From Gautieria morchelliformis (lineage: Eukaryota > Basidiomycota > Agaricomycetes > Gomphales > Gomphaceae): a stretch of DNA of 64,000 nucleotides. Location of the stretch: assembly GCA_015179125.1 (NCBI GenBank), contig WHVA01000148.1:161227-225226 (forward strand), written 5' to 3'. The notes below the pieces were generated by a model that ran no database searches, had not been told where the DNA came from, and worked only from the letters and a program-made list of their open reading frames with translations. A program made the position numbers and the translations under genes. Below, piece by piece: positions 44,758-56,230 of this stretch (positions are counted from its first letter, which is position 1; each line of letters opens with the position of its first letter).

Positions 44758-46732
44758 CCTATGGCCTCCGCGCATACTGAGGGTTGCGTTGACTCGGCTT
44801 GCGCATTGGGGGAGGTAAGAATCAATGCTTCTGCTCTCTGTTCCCCGAATTCTCTTGTAGTTAGTTTATCCTTGTCTCTGCTCCCCAACCAAAAGTTTAA
44901 AGCCCTAGTCGCTCCGTTTGTTTGATGGTAGTACAAATTCGGTAATTACTGAAGCTGTAGAAATACCTATCCATTTCCCCGATGGTCACACCCATTCCGT
45001 AGACTTTTATGTCACCCCCCTTGATTCGTCTGTTTCGGTAGTTCTTGGACACAACTGGCTCACCCGCTACAATCCGTTGATTGACTGGGTACTGGGCAGT
45101 ATTATGTTCTGAACTACCCTCCTGGGCAGTCCTGTGGACAACCTGCTGGCTTCGGCTGCTCGCACCTCTACGGCCGAGACTGAGCCAAACCCAAGCTTGG
45201 AAGCTCCCCGGGTGGCTCTCCTGAATGCAGCAGCATTTTACCGTGCCTGCAAACTAGAGGGTTCCCAATGTTTCCAGCTAAACCTGGCGCAACCCGAACC
45301 TGAAGCTTCGGCCTGTTCGGCATCTGTGCAACCTGATCCGGTGGATCTAAAGGATGGTCCGAAGGAGTACCATGACTTCACGGATGTCTTTAGCAAATCC
45401 AAGGGTGACACCTTGGCTCCCCACCGACCCTACGATCTAAAGATCACCTTGGAGGATGGTGCTACTCCTCAACCCCCGTTATACTCGCTCTCTACCTTGG
45501 AGCTTGCCACACTCTGAGCTTTCATTGATGAGCACCTGAATTTGGGTTACATTTGGCCCACTTGGTCCTCCCACGGAGCCCCTATCCTCTTTGTCAAAAA
45601 GAAGAGTGGCGAACTTCGGCTCTGCGTGGATTTCCGAGCACTCAATAAGATCACGAAGAAGGACCGCTATCCACTCCTGTTGATTACTGACTTGTTGGAT
45701 GCACCCCGGAAGGCTCGAATTTATACCAAAATTGATCTTCGGCATGCATTCCACCTCGTCCGAGTCGCCGAAGGTGACGAGTGGAAAACAGCATTCCGGA
45801 CCCGGTACAGCTCGTTCTAATGGCTAGTCATGCCTTTCGGCTTAACCAATGGTCCTGCGGTTTTTCAACATTTTATGAATGATGTCTTTGGAGATATGCC
45901 TGATGTATGCGTCGTGTACCTTGATGATATACTCATCTACTCCGACGACCCGGTCAAACACAGGGAACATCTCCGTGAAGTATTGCGGCGTCTTCGGAAA
46001 CACAGTCTCTATGCTAAACCCGATAAATGCGAATGGCACCGAGATTCCATGGAATTCTTAGGGTATATGCTGTCTACCAATGGCTTTACCATGTCCAAAG
46101 ACAAAGTCCAGACAATCCGCGATTGACCTGAACCTCGGAAGGTAAAAGACATACAGTCCTTCCTTGGCTTTGCCAATTTTTACCGCCACTTTATCTATAA
46201 CTATTCCGATATCATGGTCCCCCTAACCCAGCTTACCCGTAAAGGCACCACTTGGGCATTTACCGAAGAATGCTGAAAGTCTTTCAATTGCCTCAAGGAA
46301 GCTTTCACTTCAGCCCAATTCTGTTGCATTGGATTCCCGACCAGCCTATGGTCATGGAAACCGACGCCTTGGATTATGCCCTCAGCGCAATCCTGTCTTT
46401 GTTTGATGAAGAAGGCGTCCTGCACCCAGTCACTTTCCATTCCTGAACATTTTCCGGTGCTGAACTAAATTACGATGTCCATGATAAAGAGCTATTGGCA
46501 ATTTTTGAAGCATTTCAGCATTGGAGACACTATCTGGAGGGCTCCAGCTCCCCTATCGATGTTGTCACTGATCAACAAAACTTGGAGTATTTTGCCACCA
46601 CAAAGTTGCTAACCCGACAACAAACCCGCTGGTCGGAATTCCTCTCACAGTTTAACCTCATTATATGGTTCCGTCCCGGAAAGCTCGGTACAAAACCCAA
46701 CGCTCTAACTAGATGATGGGACATCTACCTTA

Positions 46733-47686
46733 GAGCTCGTTCGGCGGCGGAATTGTAATTCGCAATTAGAAAACACAATGTCAATTTGGGTGGTGCGGTA
46801 TTGTGATCTCGTTTGCTCAGTTTCAGCCCGCCGAATGTGACACTCAAAATGTGTGATTTTGCTCAATTTCACTGAAGGCAGCCGAACACTCCCAAACTGA
46901 AATTCTGTCACGTGACACAGAATTTTTCCTCTGCACTGCTGCCACCGCACCACTTCAAAGAAAGCAATGGCGCCAGTACATTCCCGATTGAGACGGGGCA
47001 CGTCGGAGAGGCTCCAGAAACACCGAATAGATACATGGCACAGGTACTCACCAGGATATACGCATCCCACACCTCTTTTGATGCCGTGACAAGCTTCTTG
47101 CCCTTGTTCCATCCGAACCCAGGTTGCTCACGCAATGTTTTTACTATCTTGTAATGTGTCTTGAGCTAACTAGTAGATTAGAAACCAGTAGTATAGAATT
47201 GAAAAGGTACTTACGCGCTACCAGCACATCTTACAGGGCCCTATTTTCTTGGCTACTGCAGGACTGAACTTTGTTGCCAATGCCATGACAACAAGACTCC
47301 AAGTGGTGGCCTTCCAGCACAATTCCGCTTGAGTACCACCCTCGCATGCTTGGAGGAGTACAGCAACGAGCTTGGCCTCCTCTTCAGCTGTCCAGTCAAC
47401 ACTTTCCTTTTTTGGCTTGTCCGATCTGGGAACCGCCATGACGTAGTGCATAGAGCGAGCTGGTGTAATGACGGAAGGCGATTTGGTTTTCAAAATAACA
47501 AGGAATTCTGGTCAGAACCAGAATTCCAACTTACCTATGAAAATTGCAATCACAGAAGTTGGCAATTTCCGAAATTGTGTCAGCCAAATGGTCACACAAT
47601 CTCACGCAATTTTCGGAATCATCTGGAATCAACGTGATCTCATTTTGGGTGTGTGATTCCATACGATTCCGTAGTCAAACAGGCTC
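46733..47686. mobile_element. Small Harbinger-type element inserted in gypsy C
   Basis: 954-bp insertion flanked by the 3-bp duplication TTA (46730-46732 and 47687-47689). Removing it with one TTA restores the pol frame exactly (DIYL then KEGG). Ends are imperfect inverted repeats, GAGCTCGTTCGG against GAGCCTGTTTGA, matching 16 of 23 bases with mostly transition differences. A TTA duplication and GAGCCTGTTTG-like ends are typical of PIF/Harbinger. It lacks a transposase but contains a Myb/SANT-like gene fragment on the minus strand. Confidence 0.82.
47053..47439 (-). pseudogene. Myb/SANT-like fragment in the Harbinger-type element
   Basis: Starts at ATG 47439 (MAVPRSDKPKKE) with the SANT-like helix pattern VDWTAEEEAKLVAVLLQA and KKIGPCK. 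An intron follows, and a second block reads EQPGFGWNKGKKLVTASKEV then WDAYIL, ending at a GTGAGT donor at 47051. Further exons are not recognisable. Such proteins are Harbinger accessory factors, so the insertion is probably an internally deleted autonomous element that kept part of its second gene. It is a different family from the Harbinger at 14133 (different termini and target site). Confidence 0.6.
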
Positions 47687-48149
47687 TTAAAGAGGGAGGT
47701 AATGACTACGGCTCAGTCAACCTGCAAAACTTCCGACCGATTTTCACTAATCAACAACTGTCGGAATCCCTCTGGGCAACTTGTCTGCTTGAACCTGCTC
47801 CGGGCAAGCATTGTGATGGACTCTGAGAAGGTTCATGCCAACATACTAGCCAACCTGGCATCCGATCCCATAGCCGCTAAGCTTCTCGGTGATAGTTCGG
47901 ACCCGAGATGGACGCAAACCGAGGATGGTTTTCTCTGCCTCGATGGACGCATATACATTCCCAATGCCAACGATCTCTGGCTCCAAGTACTCCAGTACAA
48001 ACATGATCATGTACTCTTGGGACATTTCGGTCACAACAAGACCTTAGAACTCATCAGACGGGAATACACATGGCCCACACTTCGGTCTTTTGTCATTGAC
48101 TTTTGCAAGTCCTGCACTACTTGCTTGCATTCAAAGTCACAGTGTCATC

Positions 48150-48816
48150 TATGGAAATTAAGAATGTCGAGTGTAAGGTTTATTTCGATGAGGATAGATT
48201 GCGCAGGACTTTATATGCAGTGGGGCAAGTGTGGCACAGGTAAATGTATCTCGAAACGATAGCTTGTGTGTGAAACGGGTGAGTCTAATTGACTAACAAG
48301 TGTGATATACAGCGCAGCTATTTATCCATTGTGTGGGACATGCTATGGTATAAGGGGAATAGGAGTGGGGGTAAGTGTATGTGTGCGGCTCAGGGTTTGG
48401 TGCGCCGGATGCTGCGGTGGGTATGTACTACGTGAGTTGGAAGGAGTGTTGTTCTAACTAGGGACATCAGATGTGTGGTGATTGAGAATGTAAAAAGGTA
48501 TCAGAATCGGAATGTGTCTGTTCGAAGGAAGGTGTAGGATGGAAGGGGTAAGGAGGGAATGATGTGCATGATGGACTAATCATCGAACTACTCCATGGAT
48601 GGACGCGCCTTGGGCTTGGGGTTCAGGGGTGGATCCGCTGATCGCTGGGTCATTTATGCGTTCGTGGGTCAACAGGACGTTGTAGTGGATCGTGTGGATG
48701 TGTGTGCGCTCGAGGGGAAAGGCTGATGATCAGTGGCATGTGTGTGTTGTGGGTAGGAAGGATTAGAGATTAGATAGGAGAAGTGTGAATAGATGTGTTG
48801 GAATGGAATTGTGACA
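48150..48816. mobile_element. 667-bp insertion in gypsy C integrase
   Basis: Flanked by the 5-bp duplication TCATC (48145-48149 and 48817-48821). Removing it restores the integrase frame between HSKSQ and the block before SMDFIEQ. G-rich on the plus strand and without an ORF of note. The ends read TATGG...TGACA, so it could be a solo LTR whose TG start mutated to TA. No second copy is seen here. Confidence 0.75.
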
Positions 48817-49714
48817 TCATCAGCCTTACAGCTCCCTGCAGCAGCTTCCGATACCCAAGCAACCTTGGAATTCCATCTCCATGGATTTCATTGAGCAGTT
48901 GCCGGCGTCTTCGGGATTCACTGCAATCCTTGTAGTAGTTTGCTGCTCAACCAAACAGAGCATATTCATCCCGACCTATGACACGGTCACCTCCGCAGCC
49001 CTCGCCCGCATGTTCGTCTTGCACGTTTTCTCGAAACATGGTGTCCCTAGCCACGTTACATCCGACCGAGGTTCGGAATTCGTTTCGCACTTTTTCCATT
49101 CCCTGGGCAAGGCTCTCGACATGAAACTGCATTTCACCTTGGGTTACCATCCCAAAGGCGATGGTCAAACCAAACGTGTCAACCAAACTCTGGAACAGTA
49201 CCTTCGTGTGTATTGCAATTATCAACAGGACAATCGGTCCAAATTGCTACCACTCGCCGAGTTTGCGTATAACAATGCTCCCAGTGCAACTACAGGCATA
49301 TCACCCATCTTTGCCAACAAGGGATACAACCCGAACTTCATAGTTCAACCCGAACGGGACCTCGCATCCTCCCGAGCCTGAGACTTCGCAGTTGACCTTG
49401 ACCAGCTTCACGCTGCCCTGAAAGAGCAAATTAAATCCGCTCAATCTCGGTATCAGGTCTCGGCCGACACGCATCGCACTCCCGCTCCCGAGTTCACGAT
49501 AGGATCCTCCGCATTTGTAAAAGCGCAGTTCTTCCGGACAACCCGGCCCTTGAAGAAGCTGGCCAAGAAGTACCTCGGTCCCTTTGAGATTATTGGCCAG
49601 GCCAGATCCCAAGCTTACATTCTACGCCTCCCGGATAACCTTCGGGCAGTCCACCCGGTCTTTCATGTCTCCATGCTCGAACCCGCAATCCCAAATACCA
49701 TCCTGAACCGAGTC

Positions 49715-50804
49715 GATTGGCATCGACTTCATGGGGCCCCTGCCCAAATCCAATGACTGTGACTACCTGATGGTAGTCATCGACCGACTAACGTCGCTCG
49801 TACACCTCGTACCAACCACGACGAGCATGTCAGCCAAGGGAGTAGCCTGGCTGTTTCTGAAGGAGGTTGTTCGACTCCACGGAGTTCCCAACTCCATCGT
49901 CTCGGACAGAGACTCGAAGTTCACGTCGATCTTCTGGCATGAGCTACAGCGACTCATGGGGACTAAGCTCCTCATGTCAATTGCCTTCCATCCTCAAGCG
50001 GATGGAGCCACCGAGCGGGCAAACCGCTCGATCAGCCAGATATTGCACATGGTCATCAGAGACGATCAGAAGGATTGGGCATTGAAATGCCCAATGGTTG
50101 AGGTTGCCCTCAACAGCAACGTCAGCGCGACCACAGGGTTCGCACCTTTCAAGCTGAACCATGGCTATATGCCGTGGATAGACCTCCCCATAGCCACGGA
50201 CACCCCGTTCAAGGGGGTGGCCCGGTTCGCACATCAGGCAAAATGGAACCTGATGGCGGCACATGATGCAATCATAGAGCATCAAGTGACGCAAACATTT
50301 CATGCAAACAAGAAATGTATGGCAAGCGACAGGTACGCTGCCAATGACCGCGTCTACCTTTCAACACAAAACCTAACTCTCCCGAAAGGAAGAGCCAGAA
50401 AAATAGTCCCGTGGTACATCAGACTGTACCGCATCATCGAGGCTCACAATGACACCTCGATGGTGACCCTTGATCTTCCCGATGAGCTGAAAAGCCGTCG
50501 CATTTCGCCGGTCTTCCATTCAAGCCTCGTACGGCGATACGAGGCTAACAAGGACGAATTGTTCCCTCGTCGTGAGGCCAAGTCATTTTATGACTTCGGA
50601 GCGAATGACGACGAGGAGTGGCTCGTCAATGAGATTATCACACCTCGATGGATAAACTCGATGGACCTGGAGTTCCAGGTCCGTTGGACCCTAGGTGACG
50701 TGACATGGGAACCCATGTCATCCTGCAAGGACCTTGAAGCCCTAGATAGCTATCTAGAGCTTCGTGGGGTGAGCAAGCCACAGGACCTCCCCAGAAGCCG
50801 CTAG
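49715..50804 (+). pseudogene. Gypsy D1 integrase plus chromodomain, 5'-truncated
   Basis: The C-terminal part of a chromovirus Pol, open for over 350 codons to TAG (50802-50804). It begins inside the integrase core: the first catalytic Asp in IDFMGPLPKSND, the second in IVSDRDSKFTSIF and the Glu in TERANRSISQ. The GPY/F-type region (ARKIVPWYIRLYRIIEAHND) follows. Residues from about 290 form a chromodomain (EEWLVNEIITPRW, VRWTLGDVTWEP), which in chromoviruses directs insertion to marked chromatin. The 5' part is replaced by gypsy C; the joint near 49714 shows a short TCGA microhomology. ORF P begins 119 bp after the stop. Confidence 0.87.
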
Positions 50805-50923
50805 ACGTGTCTGTCACGTGCAGACCATGTGACGCGCCGGCCACGGTGCAGTTAAATTTTCACCTCAGATCTTTCCGAGGGCACATTGCTTCTTTGAAGC
50901 CTACCACCATCATCCCCACAAAG

Positions 50924-51003
50924 ATGATGCCCCCCAAAGAGGGGATGGACATTGATCTGTCAACGTCCACAACGCGAGCAACGGCCCCAAGACAGGGGGC
51001 CGC
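50924..51003 (+). pseudogene. ORF P, first codons only (downstream of D1)
   Basis: ATG at 50924 and about 26 codons (MMPPKEGMDIDLSTS...APRQGA) match the start of the P copy at 52533. The homology stops near 51003, where the sequence becomes the antisense 3' part of that other copy. Confidence 0.75.
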
Positions 51004-52533
51004 ACGCGTGATCTCAGCGAGCGGGATGTCAGAGCCAGCTTGGCCTCTCACGGGATATGGTCCCATGATGGACAACCGCAGGCTGGTGCTCTGCAATGTC
51101 AGGCATTCCCTGGCATCGACGAAGCCCAACCATTGGTCGGTTGAGCCGAACAAGTCGAGGAGTCTAGACTTGAGAGGTGACGCGACCCCTTTGACTCGGG
51201 GCGCGAGGGCCTTCAACCACATCCAGACATCCATGTCTTCGAGGTTGAGGGTTCCATCTGCATTGTCGCGGATGGCAGAAGGAATTCCTTCGGGGTTGTG
51301 TATCCAACCCTTCAGGATGGCTGCGATGTCGAGCGGGGTGCCGCTTGCTATCACGAAACAATCCCATTTGGGATTGCAAGCGCGTTGCTCACGCTTGATG
51401 CGCTTGAACATGCCAATCATCTTGCATGTGCGTAGGAACTGCGGCGTGTCCTTCGTGCGTGCTAGGAGCTCGACGAAGCGTGCGTCATCCAGCGGGAAGA
51501 CGTTGTACCATTGAGTACGCCGTTTCTGTGCCTTTCCTACTGGTCGTGGTAGGAAGCCCATCTCGGAGATTGGCAGGTCGCCGAGTGGTATGATCACTCC
51601 CTCCCCCGGGTAGGGAGGGTGAACTGTCCCTGCTGGTGGCAGCAGGTCCACATGAGGCCCGATGTACTGGGCTTCGACCAACACTACCTGCCATTGTAGG
51701 GCAGGGTCATTGATTGTGTGCAACGGTGATGCCACCAGGTATGCGCTGATCGCACTTTCCCTTGCAATGGACAGGCCATTGTGCGTGTTGGGGGTGCTGC
51801 GCAATTTCTTGCACTTCTTTTTTGGCTGCTCAGCCATGCGCTGAGCCCTGTCTGGCTCGTATGTCTTCCAGACGGAGGAGTCGGACTCCCATCCATCTGG
51901 GACACTGTACGCCGCGTTGGACAGTGTTCTCCGCCCCTCTGTTGACGTCGGGGTGGGAGCCGATAATCGGGAAGCCAGTCCCCAGGCTGCGCACACTGGC
52001 AAGGGTGCCGTCGCACGAGGTGATGAAGGGCCAGCCACTGGGTTTGTGGCCGGGTCATGGCGTGACCTTTTTGAGGCTGCGTGTGTGAGCTGGAGCGCCT
52101 TCAGCTGCTCCTCGAGCTCTTTTATTTTGGCGCACTCGACTTCGAGCGCGTCGTCGCGGTCTTCGACCGCGTGTTGTAAGTCCTTGACCTCTTTTTTGAG
52201 GTCATGAATGTCCCACAGGGGCTCCACTCGCCTGTCATGCGCGATGCCCCTCGGGAGCCATCCCCAGGCCACGTCTACAGCATTGCCGATGTCTTCATCC
52301 TTCAGCTTCACCTTGCGGGTGCCTGTCATGGCCCGTAAGTGCGTGGCGTAAGCTGCGCAGGTATCGCAGTTGTCCGGGTGGATGATTGCCAGTGCATCTT
52401 CCCATCCTACGATCATCCAGTGTTCCTGATCCACTGGAGCTCGTAGGATGTCGGCGGCCCCTTGTCTCGGGGCCGTTGAGTGTGTCTCGGACGTTGATGG
52501 ATCAACGTCCATCCCATCCTTCGATGGCATCAT
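51004..52533 (-). CDS. ORF P, long copy (unknown protein, 3'-truncated)
   Basis: Open from ATG 52533 without stops; about 510 residues are genuine P sequence, after which the frame runs into the antisense P fragment and ends at 50860. An N-terminal block HPDNCDTCAAYATHLRA contains a CxxC pair. Residues 110-150 form a charged coiled coil (HDLKKEVKDLQHAVEDRDD). A basic Ser/Pro linker follows, then blocks PPYPGEGVIIPLGDLPIS, CKMIGMFKRIKREQRACNP, ILKGWIHNPEGIPSAIRD and DMDVWMWLKALAPRVKG. It starts 125 bp after the stop of gypsy D2 pol, in the same orientation. I recognise no enzyme, nucleic-acid-binding or envelope motif. A gypsy-encoded accessory role is inferred from position only. Confidence 0.65.
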
Positions 52534-52658
52534 CTTCGTGGGGAGATGATGGTGGTGGTGGTTGCTTCCAAGAAGCGATGCGCCTCGGAAAGATCCGAGG
52601 TGAAAATTTAACCACGCCGTGGCCGACGTGTCACATGGTGTTCACGTGACTGATGCGT

Positions 52659-53127
52659 CTAGCGGCGCTTGGGGAGGTCGCGTGGCTTTCCCACCCCCTG
52701 GAGCTCTAGATAGCTGTCTAGAGCTTCAAGATCCTTGCACGACGACATGGGCTCCCATGTCACGTCGCCTAGGGTCCAGCGGACCTGGAACTCCAGGTCC
52801 ATCGAGTTTATCCATTGATGTGCGATAATCTCGTTGACAAGCCACTCCTCGTCGTCATTTGCTCCAAAGTCATAGAATGACTTGGCTCACGATGAGGGAA
52901 CAATTCGTCGTTGTTAGCCTAGTATCGTTGTATGAGGCTTGAATGGAAGACCGGTGATATACAATGGCTTTTCAGCTTGTCGGGGAGCTCAAGGGTCACC
53001 GTTGAGGGGTCATTATGCGCCCCTGTCTCTTGCCATATGTTTCTTGTTTGCATGAAATGTTTGCGTCACTTGATGCTCGATGATTGCATCGTGTGCCGCC
53101 ATCAGGTTCCATCTGGCCTGATGTGCT
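52659..53127 (-). pseudogene. Gypsy D2 integrase end and chromodomain, decayed inverted copy
   Basis: Minus-strand homologue of the last part of D1. It starts at HQARWNLMAAHDAIIEH and loses about 40 codons relative to D1 after MARDRGA. It resumes at HNDPSTVTLELPDKLKS, hits a stop after SLIQRY, and keeps a readable chromodomain to a TAG at 52659-52661. With D1 it forms a large inverted repeat around ORF P. Confidence 0.8.
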
Positions 53128-53529
53128 GAGCTTGGCCGGATGGTCGCGCTTCGATTTGCATTTTTCGATTTGCGTTTTGGCTCCAGGTCTCCGGCCATAC
53201 ACAATCTTGAGACAATCTTATAAATACAATCAAATCAAATACTTTACATACACTATACAAATCGTCTTACATGCAGATCCACAGCTGGAAAACGCGCTGT
53301 CTTGTTTTCTTCGACCCGAGAATTTGGTCACTTCTAGCGCAATGCACAGTCATCTCAAGGGGATTGGTAACACCCCGCATGTATTTGGAGTACTCTGTGG
53401 AGGGAAGGCATATGAGAGTGGCAAACTGTAGTCAAGGTAATCTGTCCCTAGGATAAACTCTGACCCAACGTTCCACAATTCTGGATAGTTTATCTTTCAT
53501 ATAGTATGCTTTCTCAGAGAAGCCATCTC
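53128..53529. other. No gene seen
   Basis: Short ORFs, no motifs recognised. Confidence 0.4.
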
Positions 53530-53653
53530 CGAGTAGCCCACAGGGTACCTTACAGAGTTGCTTACAGGGTTGCTTACAGGATAGCATACAGAGTAGGGCA
53601 CAGGGTAGTGTACTGGTTAACATACAGGGTAGCATCCATGGTATTGTACTGGG
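53530..53653 (+). repeat. 12-bp tandem repeat, about 10 degenerate units
   Basis: Units such as TTACAGGGTTGC, TTACAGGATAGC, ATACAGAGTAGG and ATACAGGGTAGC keep a strict 12-bp period. The period and frame preservation recall the repeat in the 350-aa ORF, but the sequence is different. Surrounding ORFs show no family features. Confidence 0.8.
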
Positions 53654-56230
53654 TGGTGCAAAGCACCGAGGAGGTGCGGGCACCAAACGCCGCAGAGGAG
53701 TACAGACTGCACAGGACCATCGGACGTTGGGGAATGATGACAGAACACCATTCCAAGCACATATGCTCAATCAGCTGCCCCATACAGAGACAGTGGCCCA
53801 ATCACCAAGAGTAGCATTTACGCTACGCAAGAGAAACTTAATTTATATTTCTATTGAGCTCCATGACACGACCAGCTGATTACTATCTTGATACCATGTA
53901 GACAGCAGCTTTGTATAGCAGGTACAAGACTCTATTCCAAAGCCTAACACCTCTGTCATTACCCCCATCTTTTTCATGGCTTTATGCCTACAAATAGTCA
54001 CCCCTTTAGTTACACATAGTTTTTCGACCCATTTACCCATTATCCTGAACACTGGTAGTTATCACTATTATAGTATAAGTAGCTACCACAAATGTATGGA
54101 TTGATTATCCAGAATTTACTGTTTCACCCTCTGAAGTATCTGTAGTCTTGTTTAATAGCTACAGAACTTAAATGTCGATAGTTTTCTCCAATTCTTCGTT
54201 GGAAGTCTACTATTATTGTCTACTCTAAACTATCTCAAAAAGCAAAGCGTTTTGAGACAGCTGTCCTCTATATCGAGACCATTTCTCCATCGACGCGGTC
54301 ACGTGCCATCAGTTCCAGACACGCCTCAGAGAGCTTAGTCAGCAAATAGCAAAAGGGCAGATATAGCGGTCCCAGCCGCTTGGGGGGAGTCTGGGTAGCC
54401 AAGGTGTAATTAGCTGAGCCAAGAAACCCCCTAATAACCAAAGCTTGATATTTTTCAAGGATATTTTTCACAAAGAAACCCTTAAAAAACTCTTAAAAAA
54501 CCCTTAAAAAACCTTGAAAGACACTTTGAATTTCTTTACAATTTTCTGATATTTATTTTTACAATATTTCCCCGATTTTCTTGCCCAAAAAATTCTAACA
54601 AAAAACGTAAATTTCATTAGAATTTTTACCTTTGGAAAACCTCAGTTTCTCAAGGATTTTCATACCAAAAAAAACCTAATAAAAACTTTAAATTTTTCCA
54701 AAGTTTTTGGCTATTTTTATTACAATATTTTCAAGATTTTTTATCCCAAAAAATCTTGAAAAAAATCAAAATTTTTCACAGAGTTTCTTCATTCATAAAA
54801 GTCTCAAGAAACTTTGAATTTTTTTGTGTTTTTTTACAGTTTTATCACACTTTTTTGGGATTGAGAAATTCTTAAAAAAACTCAAAAATTTTTTAAAGTT
54901 TTTTTTTATATACAAAACACTCAAAAAACTTGGAAAATCTTCAAAGTTTTTTCACAGTTTTTTGGACCAAAAAACCTTACTATGTCTCCAGTGATACACT
55001 AAATCTCTCTATTTTTCGATCTCTTACTCAATTCGACTTCAATTAGAAGTCTAATTATATCCTCATCACATTGTACTATTGATATCTCTTAGTCTTTTAC
55101 ACTGATCATCGTCCCAAACCTCCTCTTCTAGATTACTACCCCTTAGAAAGGACTGGGACTTCACTCGTGAGTCTTCACCTCCCACCTTCACCACTTCAGC
55201 CCCTTTACTGAACCATGTCCTTTGCTGCACAAGGCATTCAGGCATTCACTGTGTTTGTACATGCTCAAACTGGAGTAAAAGAGAAAATATTTTCTATAGC
55301 ACCACATATGCTGTATGGAGGCACTGGGCACTGGAGCTTGTGGCATGTGAGTGGAACAATGAGTCAAGACTATTTGACTGTCCTTTGGAAGGGACATGGA
55401 GATCAAGTGCATATGCAGGCGCATATACATTGGATCTCAAGGAAGAAACTGATCATGCTGACTGGCTGCAGGGCAAGGACAGTCAATTATGGAGCTATTA
55501 CATGTTGATGTTTTTACCATGATTTGTAATTGCCCCCTACCCTGTCCGAATGAGCTCACAGGATCTTCCATCTAGAAATAATAGACAGAAAATAATTTCT
55601 TTTCTATAAATACAGTGACCTTACTGTATGTTACTCTATCCAGAAAAAACCCTTTGCACTCATTTGCATACACTCGAGTTGGCCCAGAAGCTGATCTCAA
55701 GTCGTACTCACTATTTCAAACAGTGTCAAAGCTCATATACTAACTAGATATTAGCTACTTGCTTTACTATTTGGTTTTATAGACCTACAAATTCTATGGA
55801 AAATTAGCTGCACTCGACAACACTTGCATCCCTGAGCCAATCACTTGGTTCAATATCAGTTATACATCACTGATCAAGTACTAGAGGATAGCCGCCCACT
55901 GCATTATCATATCTAGGTGCCCAGAATCACCATACCCATCAGGATGATGATTCTAACACCTTTGAGTATTCATTTGTTCCATCAATAAAACCAGATAAAA
56001 TACACAGATATTTCAAGAGATTAAAAAAGTCTCATGGTCTCCCAATGGCTCAAGCAACTACATATTCACCTCCTCACCCAAAGCATGATACCCACAAATT
56101 CAGGGACATCAAGCAAAAGCTTGGATATGATAATTGAATCTCTTGGAAGAGAGAACTTTTGGCTACATCCCAAGACAGAGGTCTCCACCCCACAATTCTC
56201 AGAATTGATCACATCCCTTCACTGGCAAGC
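53654..56230. other. AT-rich DNA without a supported gene
   Basis: 54470-54970 is a low-complexity tract of repeated CTTAAAAAA and AAGTTTTTT-type blocks. 55010-55140 contains GACTTC...GAAGTC and resembles 59820-59985, possibly LTR remnants of the gag relic that follows. A 97-codon ORF at 55215-55508 has no recognisable domain. Confidence 0.45.

Larger units (their letters stand above)
43574..49714 (+). mobile_element. Ty3/gypsy element C, decayed, LTR-less
   Basis: Plus-strand gypsy with gag, protease, RT, RNase H and integrase in the Ty3 order. The left end is truncated in gag at element E's LTR. The right end is truncated after the integrase GPY/F-type block, where gypsy D1 begins. Two insertions interrupt it: a Harbinger-type element (46733-47686) and a 667-bp sequence (48150-48816). 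At least ten in-frame stops are present, mostly TGA at Arg positions. Confidence 0.88.
44880..49714 (+). pseudogene. Gypsy C Pol (protease-RT-RNase H-integrase)
   Basis: Protease region near 44920 (DGSTNSVITE, VVLGHNWLTRYNP). RT 45540-46130 has [33 protein letters not shown] and the catalytic VVYLDDILIYS. RNase H 46330-46716 ends near [15 protein letters not shown]. After the Harbinger insertion the frame resumes with KEGGNDYGSVN and the integrase HHCC region (LLGHFGHNKTLE ... CTTCLHSKS). After the 667-bp insertion come the integrase core (SMDFIEQLP, TSDRGSEF, NQTLEQYL) and the GPFEIIGQ...HPVFHVSML block. Stops: TGA at 45110, 45515, 46124, 46274, 46444, 46714 and 49379, and TAA at 45818. Any chromodomain would have lain beyond 49714, where the sequence switches to gypsy D1. 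Confidence 0.88.
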
